64,000 nucleotides of DNA from Chloroflexota bacterium (GTDB taxonomy: Bacteria > Chloroflexota > UBA11872 > UBA12225), in the NCBI GenBank assembly GCA_030447525.1, contig JAUJOR010000001.1, positions 363,466 to 427,465 on the forward strand, written 5' to 3'. Made by a program: the position numbers and the translations under genes. A model generated the notes under the pieces. That model had not been told where the DNA came from. It did not search any database and worked only from the letters and a program-made list of their open reading frames with translations. This document shows, piece after piece, positions 8,307 through 17,594 of the stretch. How positions within the stretch are numbered: the first letter of the stretch is position 1; every line of letters begins with the position of its first letter.

Positions 8307-9277
8307 GGGGCCTCCGTATGCTGGAGCAGCGAACCCGGAAGGCTCTCCGGCTCCCAGTCGCCGACGAACAGGATCTCCGTATCCAGGCGTACGCCGTGCA
8401 CCTCCTCAACGCGCCGACGGGCGAGACGGATCAGCGCCACGACGTCGGCGGCGCGGGCCTGACCGCGATTGACGAAGAAGTTGCCGTGCTTGGTGGAGAT
8501 CTGGGCGTCACCAACGGCCGTTCCCTTGAGCCCGGCGGTGTCGATCAGGCGCCCGGCGTGCACCGGGTAAGGGTTCTTGAAGACGGAGCCACAGCTGCGC
8601 TCACTCGGCTGCCGCTCCCGGCGCTGGCGCTCGAAGGTCTCGATCTTGGTCACGGCCGCCTCACGCGAGCCGGGAGTCAGTCGTAGATCGACGCTCAGGA
8701 TGGCCGATGGCTCGGCAGCCCCCTTCAGGGTGCTCGTACGGTAGCCGTAGCCCATGTCCGCTCCCTCGATGACGCGCTCCCCCGCAGGAAACCAGGCCTG
8801 CACCCGCTCCACCGAGCGAGCCATGTCCCCATCGTAGGCCCCGGCGTTGCCGGCGGTGGCGCCGCCGAGAGTGCCGGGGACGCCGGCGGCCCACTCCAGG
8901 TCATGCCAGCCCAGGCCGGCCGTCCAGCGGGCCAGGCCGGCGGTCAGCACGCCGGCCTGGCAGCGCAGGTGCACGGCCTGCGGCGTCTCCGCCAGCACCT
9001 CTCCACGGTTGCGTTGCCCCGGCCGGGTCTCGACCTTGATGGCCAGGCCGCGGTAGCCATGGTCGGAGACGAGCATGTTGCTCCCGCCCCCGAGGAGCAG
9101 CCAGGGGAGACCCAACCCGTGCGCGACGCTGAGGCAGCGCGAGAGCTCTCTGGGGCTGTGCGTGCGGACGAAAAAGTCGGCCGGGCCGCCGATCTTCAGT
9201 GAGGTGTGGGGGCCTAGGGGCACGTCCCGTTCTACCGGCAGCCCGGTGGCGTAGGTGAGGTCGAGCACGTCAGGCAT
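8303..9277 (-). CDS. murB: UDP-N-acetylenolpyruvoylglucosamine reductase MurB
   Basis: FAD-dependent reductase that turns UDP-GlcNAc-enolpyruvate into UDP-MurNAc (second cytoplasmic step of peptidoglycan synthesis). 324 residues. Type II-like sequence: HTSLKIGGPADFF, LLLGGGSNMLVSD (FAD-binding), GVPGTLGGATAGNAGAY, GYGYRTSTLKG, then SCGSVFKNP carrying the proton-donating serine/cysteine region, and a C-terminal KHGNFFVN block. The start at ATG 9277 overlaps the murC stop by 8 nt. Longer in-frame upstream sequence is only the shadow of murC. Its stop overlaps the ftsQ start. Confidence 0.96.
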   Translation of the reverse strand: MPDVLDLTYATGLPVERDVPLGPHTSLKIGGPADFFVRTHSPRELSRCLSVAHGLGLPWLLLGGGSNMLVSDHGYRGLAIKVETRPGQRNRGEVLAETPQAVHLRCQAGVLTAGLARWTAGLGWHDLEWAAGVPGTLGGATAGNAGAYDGDMARSVERVQAWFPAGERVIEGADMGYGYRTSTLKGAAEPSAILSVDLRLTPGSREAAVTKIETFERQRRERQPSERSCGSVFKNPYPVHAGRLIDTAGLKGTAVGDAQISTKHGNFFVNRGQARAADVVALIRLARRRVEEVHGVRLDTEILFVGDWEPESLPGSLLQHTEAP

Positions 9278-10826
9278 CTCTGGCACCTTCTGTGATCGCC
9301 CCCTCACCCGCCGGGCCCCGCTCCTCCCCCCGGGGGGATGGGGGCCGACTGTCTCTCTGGGGCTGCGCTCCCGATGCCCCGGCGGGCGACCCGGCAGGCG
9401 ACGGCGCCACCGGCGGCGAGGGGGTGCGCTGGAGGTCGTCGGCGAGCTGCCGGGCCAGGGCGTTAATCGGTCCCGCCCCCATGACCACGACGACGTCGCC
9501 CGGCCGGAGCTCGGCCAGCAGCCCGGCGCGGGCGGCGGCGGCCTCAGGGACGTAGCTCGCGCCGGGACGGGCCATCGCCTCGACGAGGTCGTGGCTGCTG
9601 CGGTAGGCCCGCTCCGGCTCGCGTCCGGAAGGGGAGTAGACGTCCGTGAGCAGGACTCGGTCGGCGGCGTCGAAGGCTCGGACGAACTCGTCGAACAGCC
9701 CTTCTGTGCGCTGGTGGAGGTGAGGCTGGAACACGGCCCACAGGCGGCCCGGCGGCGACACGAGCAGCCGGGCCGCTTCCAGATTGACGCGCACCTCCGT
9801 GGGGTGGTGGGCGTAGTCTTCATAGACGCGGACGCCGGCGCCCTCCCCGGCCAGCTGGAAGCGGCGCCGCGTCCCGTGGAACTCGCCCAGCGGACCGGCG
9901 GCGACGGCAATCGGGACGCCTACCAGGTGGCACACGGCCAGGGCGGCCAGGGCATTGAGGACGTTGTGCCGGCCCTGAAGGCGCAGCTGGAGGTCCACCG
10001 AACGGCCGTCCCCCTCGCGCCAGACGCGGCAGCGCGACCCACCGGGAGTCAGCTCCACGTCGCTGGCCCACCAATCCCATCCCGGCCGACGGGTCGGCCC
10101 CGGCGAGGCAGTCCCGTCCTGCGGGGCGATGCCGTAACGCACGATTCGCCGGCCACCGACGTGCCGTAAGAGGTGGCTAAGGCGGACCTCGTGGGCGCAG
10201 GCGACGATCGTCCCGCCGGGAGCTACCCGCCCCATAAACTCGACAAAGGCCCCTTCCATCTCTTCGACGCTGTCGTAGTACTCGAAATGGTCGGGCTCGA
10301 CGTTGGTGAGGACGGCGATCTCCGGCCGGTACTCCAAGAAACGGCGATCGAACTCGTCCGCCTCGACCACCATCCACTCCCCGACCCCCCAGCGGGCGCT
10401 GGTATCCAGGTCGACGAGCTCGCCGCCGACCTGGAACTTGGGCCGCAGCCCGCAGCGCTCCAGGACGAAGGCGATCATCGAGGTGGTGGTCGTCTTGCCG
10501 TGAGTCCCGGCGACGGCGATGCCCCGTTGGGAGTTGAACAGCTCCCCGAGGGCCTGGGCGTGCTTGAGGACGGGGATGCCCTGCTCGCGAGCGGCGACCA
10601 GCTCCGGCTTTTCCGCTGGCACGGCCGACGAGGTGACCACGAGGTCGGCGTCCCCCAGGTAGCGGACATCGTGCTCGGCGTGCACGACCGCTCCCAGGGC
10701 GGCCAGGTCGCGCAGGGCCGGGGAGTCGCTCTCGTCGCTCCCACTGACGTGGTGGCCCTGTTGGAGATACAAGCGGGCCAGGGCGCTCATCCCCGAGCCC
10801 CCAATCCCCACCATGTGGATGCGCAC
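9270..10826 (-). CDS. murC: UDP-N-acetylmuramate--L-alanine ligase MurC
   Basis: ATP-dependent Mur ligase that adds L-Ala to UDP-MurNAc. 518 residues. Rossmann motif MVGIGGSGMSALA at the N-terminus, ATP-binding loop GTHGKTTTTSM, EADEFDRRFLEYRP, NVEPDHFEYY and the C-terminal domain with EDYAHHPTEV. A Ser/Pro/Gly-rich tail of about 50 residues beyond the usual C-terminus is non-conserved. It ends one codon after the murG stop region upstream (2-nt gap) and overlaps murB downstream. It is the only Mur ligase of the cluster; murD, murE and murF are not in this window. Confidence 0.96.
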   Translation of the reverse strand: MRIHMVGIGGSGMSALARLYLQQGHHVSGSDESDSPALRDLAALGAVVHAEHDVRYLGDADLVVTSSAVPAEKPELVAAREQGIPVLKHAQALGELFNSQRGIAVAGTHGKTTTTSMIAFVLERCGLRPKFQVGGELVDLDTSARWGVGEWMVVEADEFDRRFLEYRPEIAVLTNVEPDHFEYYDSVEEMEGAFVEFMGRVAPGGTIVACAHEVRLSHLLRHVGGRRIVRYGIAPQDGTASPGPTRRPGWDWWASDVELTPGGSRCRVWREGDGRSVDLQLRLQGRHNVLNALAALAVCHLVGVPIAVAAGPLGEFHGTRRRFQLAGEGAGVRVYEDYAHHPTEVRVNLEAARLLVSPPGRLWAVFQPHLHQRTEGLFDEFVRAFDAADRVLLTDVYSPSGREPERAYRSSHDLVEAMARPGASYVPEAAAARAGLLAELRPGDVVVVMGAGPINALARQLADDLQRTPSPPVAPSPAGSPAGASGAQPQRDSRPPSPRGEERGPAGEGAITEGARDA

Positions 10827-10827
10827 C

Positions 10828-12042
10828 TTACCTCCCCTTTCGGCGGGCGACGGAACGGATCAGGGAGGCGATGTTGTCGGCCGCCTCTGGGCGGGCCAGG
10901 CGCCCCATGGCCTCGGCCATGCCCCGCCGGCGGTCGACGTCGGCCAGTAAGGCAAGCACGGCCGGCAGCAGCGATCCTTGGGCGAGGGCGCTGTCCGGCA
11001 CCTTGACGGCGGCGCCGTGCCCTACGAGGAAGTCGGCATTGACGTCCTGGTGGCCAAACGGGTGGGGCACGAGCACGCCGGGGAGGCGCAGGAGGGGCAG
11101 CTCGGCCATGGCTGAGGCCCCGGCGCGGCAGACGATCAGGTCACTGGCGGCCATGGCCTCGGCCACGCCACGGTGGAGGTAGCGGAACAGGTGGTAACGG
11201 GTGCGCAGGGCCGGCTCGAGCGCCCCCCGCTGGTGGCGCAGGTGCTGCTCGTCCTGGTCACCACAGAGGTGAATCAGCTGGGCGTGGTGCAGGAGGGGCT
11301 CCAGGGCATCGCTCACCGCCAGGTTGAGGCTGTGGGCCCCGGTGCTGCCCCCCATGACCATCACCACCGGCAGGTCGTCCGCCAGGTCGAAGGTCTTGCG
11401 GGCGCTGGCGCGGTCGACGGCCAGGAACTCCGAGCGCACCGGATAGCCGGTGACAATGGCCCGGCTGGTGCGGAAGTAGCGCTTCGTCACCTCGAAGGAC
11501 AGGGCGATGCGTCTGGCCAAGGGGGCGAAGACGCGCACGGCCAGGCCGGGAGCGGCGTCCGGGAGGAAGAGCACCACCGGGACGTGGCGCAGGCGGGCGG
11601 CCAGGATGGCCGGGGCGCTAACGTACCCGCCGGTGGCCAGGACGACGTGCGGGCGGAACTCCCTGATGGCCCGGTGGGCCTGCGCCGTGGCTCGGCCGAG
11701 GCGTCCCAGGTGGAGGGCCAGGCGGTGGGGGGCCGTGCCGCGGATGGGGGCGGCGTCCAGGCGCCGGTGGGCAATCCCGGAGTGCGCCAGCACCTCGGCG
11801 TCGATACGTGACGGGCCGTGCAGGTAGAGGAGCTCGGCGGGGGCCGTGTTCGCCGGACGGGTGACCAGATTCATGGTGCCCGGTAGGGCGCCGCCCTTAC
11901 GCGGGGCGGGCGACGCCGCGGCGAAGGCCAGTCCGTCATGCGGTGCGTCCCGCAACGCCTGGGCGACGGCCAGGGCCGGGTAGATGTGACCGGCCGTGCC
12001 GCCACCAGAAATGACGGCGCGGAGTGGGACGGGGTTGGTCAT
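10828..12042 (-). CDS. murG: MurG glycosyltransferase (lipid II synthesis)
   Basis: Membrane-associated GT28 enzyme that transfers GlcNAc to lipid I to make lipid II. 404 residues, about 40 more than usual because of an insert near residues 36-75. The N-terminal GGGTAGHIYPALAVA loop, LATGGYVSAPAILAA, GYPVRSEF, VMGGSTGAHSLN and the donor-site CRAGASAMAELPLL and PHPFGHQDVNAD motifs are all present. The start is fixed by the glycine-rich loop lying only 13 residues in. The 3' end of ftsW, as read here, overlaps this gene by about 107 nt. Confidence 0.95.
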   Translation of the reverse strand: MTNPVPLRAVISGGGTAGHIYPALAVAQALRDAPHDGLAFAAASPAPRKGGALPGTMNLVTRPANTAPAELLYLHGPSRIDAEVLAHSGIAHRRLDAAPIRGTAPHRLALHLGRLGRATAQAHRAIREFRPHVVLATGGYVSAPAILAARLRHVPVVLFLPDAAPGLAVRVFAPLARRIALSFEVTKRYFRTSRAIVTGYPVRSEFLAVDRASARKTFDLADDLPVVMVMGGSTGAHSLNLAVSDALEPLLHHAQLIHLCGDQDEQHLRHQRGALEPALRTRYHLFRYLHRGVAEAMAASDLIVCRAGASAMAELPLLRLPGVLVPHPFGHQDVNADFLVGHGAAVKVPDSALAQGSLLPAVLALLADVDRRRGMAEAMGRLARPEAADNIASLIRSVARRKGR

Positions 12043-13204
12043 CAGGAGAGAGGGTCTGACGAGATACGCTCAGGAGGATGCCACAACTGGCCAGCTTTGA
12101 GATCAGGGAGGAGCCACCGGCGCTGACAAATGGCAAGGTGATCCCGGTGAAGGGCAACGAGCTGGTCAGGACCCCCATGTTGATCAGGGCCTGGAAGATG
12201 ATGACGCACGTGACCCCAGTGGCCAGTAGGCGGCCAAACTGGTCAGGAGCGTACCAGGCGATGCGCAGCCCGCGGTAGGTGAAAAAGAGAAACAAGAGTA
12301 GCAGGCCTAACGTCCCGGCCAGGCCCAGCTCTTCGCCGATAACGGCGAAGATGCTGTCCGTGTGCGGGAACGGGAGGTAGAGAAACTTCTGCCGTCCCAC
12401 GCCCAGGCCAACGCCGGAAAAGCCCCCGGCGCCGAAACCCATCAAGGCCTGTACCACGTGGTAGCCATTCCCCTGGGGGAGCTCCCACGGATCGAGGAAG
12501 GTCAGGAAGCGGGCCATACGATAGGGGGCCATGCGGATCAAGGGCACCAGGGCCAGGCCGGACACGAGGAGAAAGAGGGTCAGCTGCAGGGGATGAGCCC
12601 CGGCGACGAAAAAGATGGCCACGGCTGTAGTCACCACCACGATGGCCGTACCGAGATCCGGCTGCTTGAGCATCAAGGCCACGATCACGGCCAGGAGCAC
12701 GACGAACGGAATGAAGCCGTTGGCAAAGTCGCGCACTTGCTCCCGCTTGGACGTGAACCAGTGGGCCATGTAGACGATGACGCCGAGTTTGGCGAACTCG
12801 CTCGGCTGGAGCTGGAATCCGCCGACGCGCAGCCAGCGCTGCGCCCCGTAGACCTCCGTTCCCAGCCCGGGGAGCAGCACCACGGCCAGCAGCACCAGAG
12901 AGAGCACCAGGCCGGGCAGGGACACCGCGCGGAGGCGATGATAGTCCAGGCGCATCAGGAGCACCATGGCGCCCAGCCCCACCACGGCGTAGGCCGCCTG
13001 GCGGATCAGGTAGTAGTACTGATTGCGGTAGGCGGTGTAGGCCGTGACCACGCTGGCGCTGTAGACCATGATCAAGCCAAAGGCCAGGAGCGCGACGATA
13101 GTCAGCACCAGGGGGTAGTCGGGCGAGCCGGTGCGCGGCGTCGCCCGGCGGTGCACCTCGGTCGCCATGGGCCCCGTCACCGGCCTGGCCATCACTCCGG
13201 CCAT
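11936..13204 (-). CDS. ftsW: Lipid II polymerase FtsW (SEDS family)
   Basis: Polytopic SEDS glycosyltransferase that polymerises lipid II with FtsI at the septum. About ten hydrophobic segments follow a 28-residue cytoplasmic tail; conserved blocks include GAQRWLRVGGFQLQPSEFAK, KQPDLGTAIV, QKFLYLPFPHTDSIFAVIGEE and TLPFVSAGGSSLI. Start ATG 13204 overlaps the mraY stop by one base (TGATG). Similarity ends at GILLSVSRQ; the following 40 or so residues are low complexity and overlap murG by 107 nt. A one-base shift there would end the gene at TGATGA exactly at the murG start, so a small indel is suspected. Confidence 0.93.
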   Translation of the reverse strand: MAGVMARPVTGPMATEVHRRATPRTGSPDYPLVLTIVALLAFGLIMVYSASVVTAYTAYRNQYYYLIRQAAYAVVGLGAMVLLMRLDYHRLRAVSLPGLVLSLVLLAVVLLPGLGTEVYGAQRWLRVGGFQLQPSEFAKLGVIVYMAHWFTSKREQVRDFANGFIPFVVLLAVIVALMLKQPDLGTAIVVVTTAVAIFFVAGAHPLQLTLFLLVSGLALVPLIRMAPYRMARFLTFLDPWELPQGNGYHVVQALMGFGAGGFSGVGLGVGRQKFLYLPFPHTDSIFAVIGEELGLAGTLGLLLLFLFFTYRGLRIAWYAPDQFGRLLATGVTCVIIFQALINMGVLTSSLPFTGITLPFVSAGGSSLISKLASCGILLSVSRQTLSPDDQPRPTPRRHFWWRHGRSHLPGPGRRPGVAGRTA

Positions 13205-14178
13205 CAGCCCGGTCCCTCGCTGGCAGCCAGGAGCAGCCCGGCCAGTGCGCCAATCGCCCCCACGATCCAGAAGCGCTGCACCACCCACGTCTCCGGCCAA
13301 CCAAGGCGCCGGAAGTGGTGGTGCAAAGGGGCGATGCGGAAAAGACGCTGCCCCCGTAGCTTCACGCTGAGCACCTGCAAGACGTCCGAGGCGGCGTTGG
13401 CGACGAAGATCACCCCAATGGGGATCAGCAGCAGGGGCTGGCGCTCCAGTAAGGCGACCATGCCCAGCAAGGCCCCCAGGGGGAGCGATCCGGTATCGCC
13501 CATGAACATCTGCGCCGGGTGGGCGTTGAACCACAGATAGGCCAGCAGGGCGCCAACCACCGTGCCGCACAGGGAGGCGGTCGATTGATCACCATCCCAC
13601 AGGGCGATGATCCAGAAGGCGGCGAAGGCAATGGCGGACGTCGTCGCCGCCAGGCTGTCCATGCCGTCGGTGATGCCCACGGCGTTGATGGTGGCGATGA
13701 GGACAAAGGCCGCCAGCGGGACGTAGAGCCAGGGGGGGATGGCGACGGCGCCGCCGAATGGGAGGCGCACGGTGGCGAAGCCCCACCAGGCCAGCCCCCC
13801 CGCGCCCGCCAGGGACAGGAGGATCTGCACCACCCACTTGGTCTTCGGGGAGAGGCCGGCCGAGCGCTCGCGCCCGGTCAGGGTCTGTACGTCGTCCACC
13901 GCCCCAAGCGCGGCGCAGCCGGCGGCAATGCCGAGGGGCAAGAGCATCAGGGCGGCGCCCGTGGCCAGCACCTGGAACGCCAGGGTGACGGCAAAAATGG
14001 GGGCCACAAAGACGACGCCCCCCATCGTCGGCGTGCCCTCCTTGTGGGCATGCTCCTCCGGCTCGCTGGGGTTGAGCTGCTTGCCCATTTCCCGCTCTGT
14101 GAGAAAGCGCAGCCAGCGCGGGCCGAAGGTCACTCCCAGGGCGAAGGCCACCAATGCCAGGGCCAGAGAGGAGGTCAT
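13204..14178 (-). CDS. mraY: Phospho-MurNAc-pentapeptide transferase MraY
   Basis: Integral membrane enzyme making lipid I from UDP-MurNAc-pentapeptide and undecaprenyl phosphate. 324 residues with about ten membrane segments. Family blocks: HAHKEGTPTMGGVVF, the aspartate pair in ALGAVDDVQTL, INAVGITDGMDSLA with the catalytic aspartate, AHPAQMFMGDTGSLPLGA, and APLHHHFRRLGWPE, the histidine-rich loop that binds the nucleotide. Start ATG 14178 overlaps the ftsI stop by 4 nt. It lies between ftsI and ftsW without the usual murD/murE/murF neighbours. Confidence 0.96.
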   Translation of the reverse strand: MTSSLALALVAFALGVTFGPRWLRFLTEREMGKQLNPSEPEEHAHKEGTPTMGGVVFVAPIFAVTLAFQVLATGAALMLLPLGIAAGCAALGAVDDVQTLTGRERSAGLSPKTKWVVQILLSLAGAGGLAWWGFATVRLPFGGAVAIPPWLYVPLAAFVLIATINAVGITDGMDSLAATTSAIAFAAFWIIALWDGDQSTASLCGTVVGALLAYLWFNAHPAQMFMGDTGSLPLGALLGMVALLERQPLLLIPIGVIFVANAASDVLQVLSVKLRGQRLFRIAPLHHHFRRLGWPETWVVQRFWIVGAIGALAGLLLAASEGPG

Positions 14179-16103
14179 GGTGCGGCGGCACCCCGCCCGG
14201 ACTGTCCGGGCCCTGCGAGCGGGGCACCCTGCCCGGGCGCGCTGCCCCGGCGGGCGGGGGTGGGCGCTGGGGCCGGGGGCCGGGCCGGCGCCGGTACGAT
14301 GCGCCGCTGGCCAGGGCCAGGCGTAGGCGGACGGGCTGGGGTGGGTGCCGGCGCGCCGAGGCCGATCGTCGTGCGGTACTCTGCCGGCACCTTGAGGTAG
14401 CGCGTCAGCTCCTGGGCGATCAAGCCAAAGGCCGGCTTGGCGATCATCGAGCCCCAGGGCTCGTCCTGGGGCCGGTCGATCTTGACCAGGACGACGAACT
14501 GGGGGTCGCCGGCCGGGACGACGCCGACGAAGGAGGCGATGGTCTGGGTGGGGTCGTAGCCCCCCGGGACGGGGATGGATGCCGTCCCCGTCTTTCCGGC
14601 GACATGGTAGCCAGGGACGAGCGCCCCGGCCGTGCCCTCGTGCTCGGCGGCGTTGACCATCATCTGTAGCAGGGCGGCGGCCGTATCCCGCCCAATCACC
14701 TGCCGGACGATCTGTGGCTCCGCCTTGCGCACGACCTCTCCAGTGCGTGGATCCACCACTTGCTTGACCACGTAGGGCTTCATCAGCAAGCCCCCGTTGG
14801 CGATGGCCGAGACGGCGGTGATCATCTGGATAGGGCTCACCGAGATGGCCTGGCCATAGGAGTTGGTGGCCAGGTCTACCTGGGCCCAGTCCTTGGCGTT
14901 GGGATCCTTGACGATCCCCTTCGCTTCCCCCTGGAGGTCGATCCCCGTCGGCTGGCCAAAGCCAAAGGCGGTGACGTACCGGTAAAACCGCTCCTTGCCG
15001 GACTGGAAGGCGACCCAGCTGGCGCCGATGTTGCTGCTCTTCTCCAGCAAGGTAGTGATGTTAGAGAGGCCGTTGGCCTTCCCGTCCCAGTTATGGATGA
15101 CGTATCCCCCGATGGCCAGGGCACCGGTGTCCAGGTAGGTGGTCTGGGGGGTCACGACCCGATCGTTGAGGGCGGCCGCCACGGTGATCAGCTTGAAGGT
15201 CGAGCCTGGCTCATAGAGGTAGGTCACCGCGGGATTGGCAAACACGGCCGGCCGGTCGGCGTACTCGGCGTAGAAGTTGGGATCGAAGGCCGGCCGGCTG
15301 GCCATGGCCAGGATCTCCCCGGTGCGGGGCTTCATCACAATCACGCTGCCCCCGCTGGCCCGGTGTTGCACCACGGCGCGCTCCAGCTCTCGCTCGGCGA
15401 TGTACTGCACCGTGCGATCGATGGTTAGGAGCACGTCCATCCCGTCTACCGGGGGCTGCCAATCGCGGGCCCCAAAGGCGATCTCGTTCCCGGCGGTGTC
15501 CTTCTCGGCTTGCAGCCGTCCGGGGCGCCCGCCGATGGTCTCGGCGTACTGCCCTTCGATGCCGTACCAGCCCTGGTTGTCGCCGTCGACGAAGCCCAGG
15601 ACGTGGGCGGTGAGCTGCGACTCAGGGTAGATGCGGGCGGTGGCCGGCTCCAGGAAGATCCCGGCCAGGCGCAGCCTGGACACCCGTTCCGTGACGTCCG
15701 TGGGGAACTTGCGCCGGTTCAAGAGCGGTACGGCGACGCGCCCTTTCTCGGTCAGGGCGGGGAGTAGCGCCTGGGCGGGCACCTCCAGGATCTCTGCCAG
15801 CCGGGTGGCGACCTCCTCTGGCTCCTTGATCCGTCCCGGCTCGACGTAGATGTAATCCATGGACTGGTTGCCGGCCAGGAGGTCGCCATGGAGGTCACGG
15901 ATGCTCCCTCGCCGGGCGGGGACGGCCTCGTCCAGGGCGTGCTGGGCGGTGAGGCGCTTCTGCAGCTGCGGTGACTGCAGCACCTGCCAGTAGACGAGGC
16001 GGGCCCCCAGGCCGGCGGCGCAGAGGCAGACCAGAGCGAAAACCAGAAACAGACGCCAGGGGCGCGGCGTGCCGGGCACGCTGGCCAATGCGGTGGGGAC
16101 CAT
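14175..16103 (-). CDS. ftsI: Penicillin-binding protein FtsI (class B transpeptidase)
   Basis: Septal peptidoglycan transpeptidase. 642 residues: short cytoplasmic tail, one membrane helix (about 17-38), dimerisation domain beginning RRGSIRDLHGDLLA, and transpeptidase domain with the active-site tetrad STFK at 301-304, SSN at 356-358 and KTGTAS from 504. After about residue 575 comes a long Pro/Ala/Gly-rich tail without PASTA domains. Start ATG 16103, four bases after the ftsL-like stop. Partner of FtsW in the same operon. Confidence 0.95.
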   Translation of the reverse strand: MVPTALASVPGTPRPWRLFLVFALVCLCAAGLGARLVYWQVLQSPQLQKRLTAQHALDEAVPARRGSIRDLHGDLLAGNQSMDYIYVEPGRIKEPEEVATRLAEILEVPAQALLPALTEKGRVAVPLLNRRKFPTDVTERVSRLRLAGIFLEPATARIYPESQLTAHVLGFVDGDNQGWYGIEGQYAETIGGRPGRLQAEKDTAGNEIAFGARDWQPPVDGMDVLLTIDRTVQYIAERELERAVVQHRASGGSVIVMKPRTGEILAMASRPAFDPNFYAEYADRPAVFANPAVTYLYEPGSTFKLITVAAALNDRVVTPQTTYLDTGALAIGGYVIHNWDGKANGLSNITTLLEKSSNIGASWVAFQSGKERFYRYVTAFGFGQPTGIDLQGEAKGIVKDPNAKDWAQVDLATNSYGQAISVSPIQMITAVSAIANGGLLMKPYVVKQVVDPRTGEVVRKAEPQIVRQVIGRDTAAALLQMMVNAAEHEGTAGALVPGYHVAGKTGTASIPVPGGYDPTQTIASFVGVVPAGDPQFVVLVKIDRPQDEPWGSMIAKPAFGLIAQELTRYLKVPAEYRTTIGLGAPAPTPARPPTPGPGQRRIVPAPARPPAPAPTPARRGSAPGQGAPLAGPGQSGRGAAAP

Positions 16104-16106
16104 CGC

Positions 16107-16553
16107 TCAGTCCGCCCGCCGGACCGGGCGGAAGGCCAGCGCCAGGCGTTCCCACCACCCCGGAGGGCGGTGCTCCGCGGCCGCCAGGGCCTGCTCCAGC
16201 GCCCCGTCCACGTCCGCCGGCGGCCGACGCGGGTGGACGTAGTCCGGGGGAGGGGCGGGGACCATCTGGAGCCTGGACGTGGCCTCGGTCTCGACGCGAT
16301 GCAAGGCTTGCAGCCTGGCTTCCTGGATGGCGAGTCGCTGCTGCTCCCGCTCCAGGCGGGCGCGCCGTTCTTCGGCCGCGCTGATGTCGTAGCCCGTGGC
16401 GGCGATACGTGAGGCCTGGGTGAGGTAGAGCAGGCTGGTCAGCGAGATCAGCACGATGGTGGCGAACACCAGCGTCACCGGGCCCAGCTCGAACACCCAG
16501 CCCGCCCGGGCCCGCCGCTGTTTTGCCAGCAAGATTGGCTTTGCCACGTCCAT
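16107..16553 (-). CDS. ftsL: FtsL/DivIC-like division protein
   Basis: Small bitopic protein of 148 residues: basic cytoplasmic tail, one membrane helix (VTLVFATIVLISLTSLLYL, about 26-44) and a coiled coil rich in Arg, Glu and Leu (AAEERRARLEREQQRLAIQE onwards), then a Pro-rich end. Sequence conservation in FtsL is low; the assignment rests on this topology plus its position between rsmH and ftsI, where ftsL normally sits. It would form the FtsQ-FtsL-DivIC complex with the ftsQ product. Starts 4 nt after the rsmH stop. Confidence 0.8.
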   Translation of the reverse strand: MDVAKPILLAKQRRARAGWVFELGPVTLVFATIVLISLTSLLYLTQASRIAATGYDISAAEERRARLEREQQRLAIQEARLQALHRVETEATSRLQMVPAPPPDYVHPRRPPADVDGALEQALAAAEHRPPGWWERLALAFRPVRRAD

Positions 16554-16557
16554 TGGT

Positions 16558-17565
16558 CTAACTCGCTCCGGCGGGGTCGAGTTTCTCGGCGGCGCGGAGC
16601 TTGGCGCTGCGACTGCGCGGGTTGGCCCCTAACTCGGTCGCACCCGCAATGACCGGCCTGCGCGTCAGGATGCGCAGGCGGGCCTGGGCCGGGCAGCGGC
16701 ACGGCGTCTGCGTCGGGCAGACGCAGCCCCTGGCCTGGGCCTGGAAAAAGCGCTTCACAATGCGGTCTTCCAGGGAGTGGAAAGCGATGACCACCAGTCG
16801 TCCGCCGGGAGCCAGGGCGTCCACGGCCGCGGGCAGGGCGCACTCCAGGGCCCCGAGCTCGTCGTTGACGGCGATTCGCAGGGCCTGAAAGGTGCGCGTT
16901 GCCGGGTGGATGCGCCACGAGGTGCGCCCCCCGCGCCCGGCCGCGCCCCCAACCACGCGGGCAAGATCGGTGGTCGTGCCGAATGGTCGCGACGCCCGCC
17001 GGCGGGCGATGGCGCGGGCGATTCGCCGAGCCGCCGGCTCTTCCCCCAGGGTAAAGAGCAGGTCGGCCAGCTCTCGCTCAGGCAGGGTGTTCACCAGCAC
17101 GGATGCAGGTTGCCCGGCGTCCGGGTCTAAGCGCATGTCCAGCGGTCCCTCCGCCGCGAAGGAGAATCCACGACCCGGCCGGTCGAGCTGCATCGACGAA
17201 ACGCCGAGATCGAAGAGCATCCCATCCACTGAGCCGAACCCGCTGGCGGGGAGCAGGCTGCGTAGCTCACGAAAGCTCCCTTTCTCCAGGCGCACGCGGT
17301 CTCCGAAGATCCGGAGGTGATTGGCAGCGAGCGATAAGGCATCGGCATCGACGTCAAGGCCTAGCAGGCGTCCGTCGGGGGCGGACGCCTCGAGAATGGC
17401 GCGGGCATGTCCACCGGCCCCCACGGTGGCGTCGACGTACCGCTTGCCGGGTTGGGGCTGCAGCCACGTCAACACCTCCGCCAGGAGCACCGGGAGGTGC
17501 GCCGCTGGCCGGGGCAGGGCGGGTGGAGTGGGCGAAGTGGGCGGGATGGGTGAACCGGAGGCCAC
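16558..17565 (-). CDS. rsmH: 16S rRNA m4C1402 methyltransferase RsmH (MraW)
   Basis: SAM-dependent methyltransferase modifying N4 of C1402 in 16S rRNA; first gene of the dcw cluster. 335 residues. [27 protein letters not shown] (SAM loop), [45 protein letters not shown], and [13 protein letters not shown] followed by a CxC-containing segment ending [14 protein letters not shown] are all classic. The only upstream candidate start is GTG 17565, but it overlaps the -10 of the best promoter and has no ribosome-binding site, so the true 5' end is uncertain. Its partner for the same nucleotide, RsmI, is encoded near 27 kb. Confidence 0.94.
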   Translation of the reverse strand: MASGSPIPPTSPTPPALPRPAAHLPVLLAEVLTWLQPQPGKRYVDATVGAGGHARAILEASAPDGRLLGLDVDADALSLAANHLRIFGDRVRLEKGSFRELRSLLPASGFGSVDGMLFDLGVSSMQLDRPGRGFSFAAEGPLDMRLDPDAGQPASVLVNTLPERELADLLFTLGEEPAARRIARAIARRRASRPFGTTTDLARVVGGAAGRGGRTSWRIHPATRTFQALRIAVNDELGALECALPAAVDALAPGGRLVVIAFHSLEDRIVKRFFQAQARGCVCPTQTPCRCPAQARLRILTRRPVIAGATELGANPRSRSAKLRAAEKLDPAGAS

Positions 17566-17594
17566 TATAGCAGGGGGGGTGGAGAGAGGGTCAA
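17564..17594 (-). promoter_or_regulatory. Candidate promoter of the dcw cluster
   Basis: Minus strand: TTGACC (17594-17589), 19-nt spacer, TATAGT (17569-17564) preceded by TGC, an extended -10. The spacer is longer than ideal. The -10 overlaps the GTG assigned as the rsmH start, so if this promoter is used the mRNA would begin inside the annotated reading frame. Confidence 0.5.
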
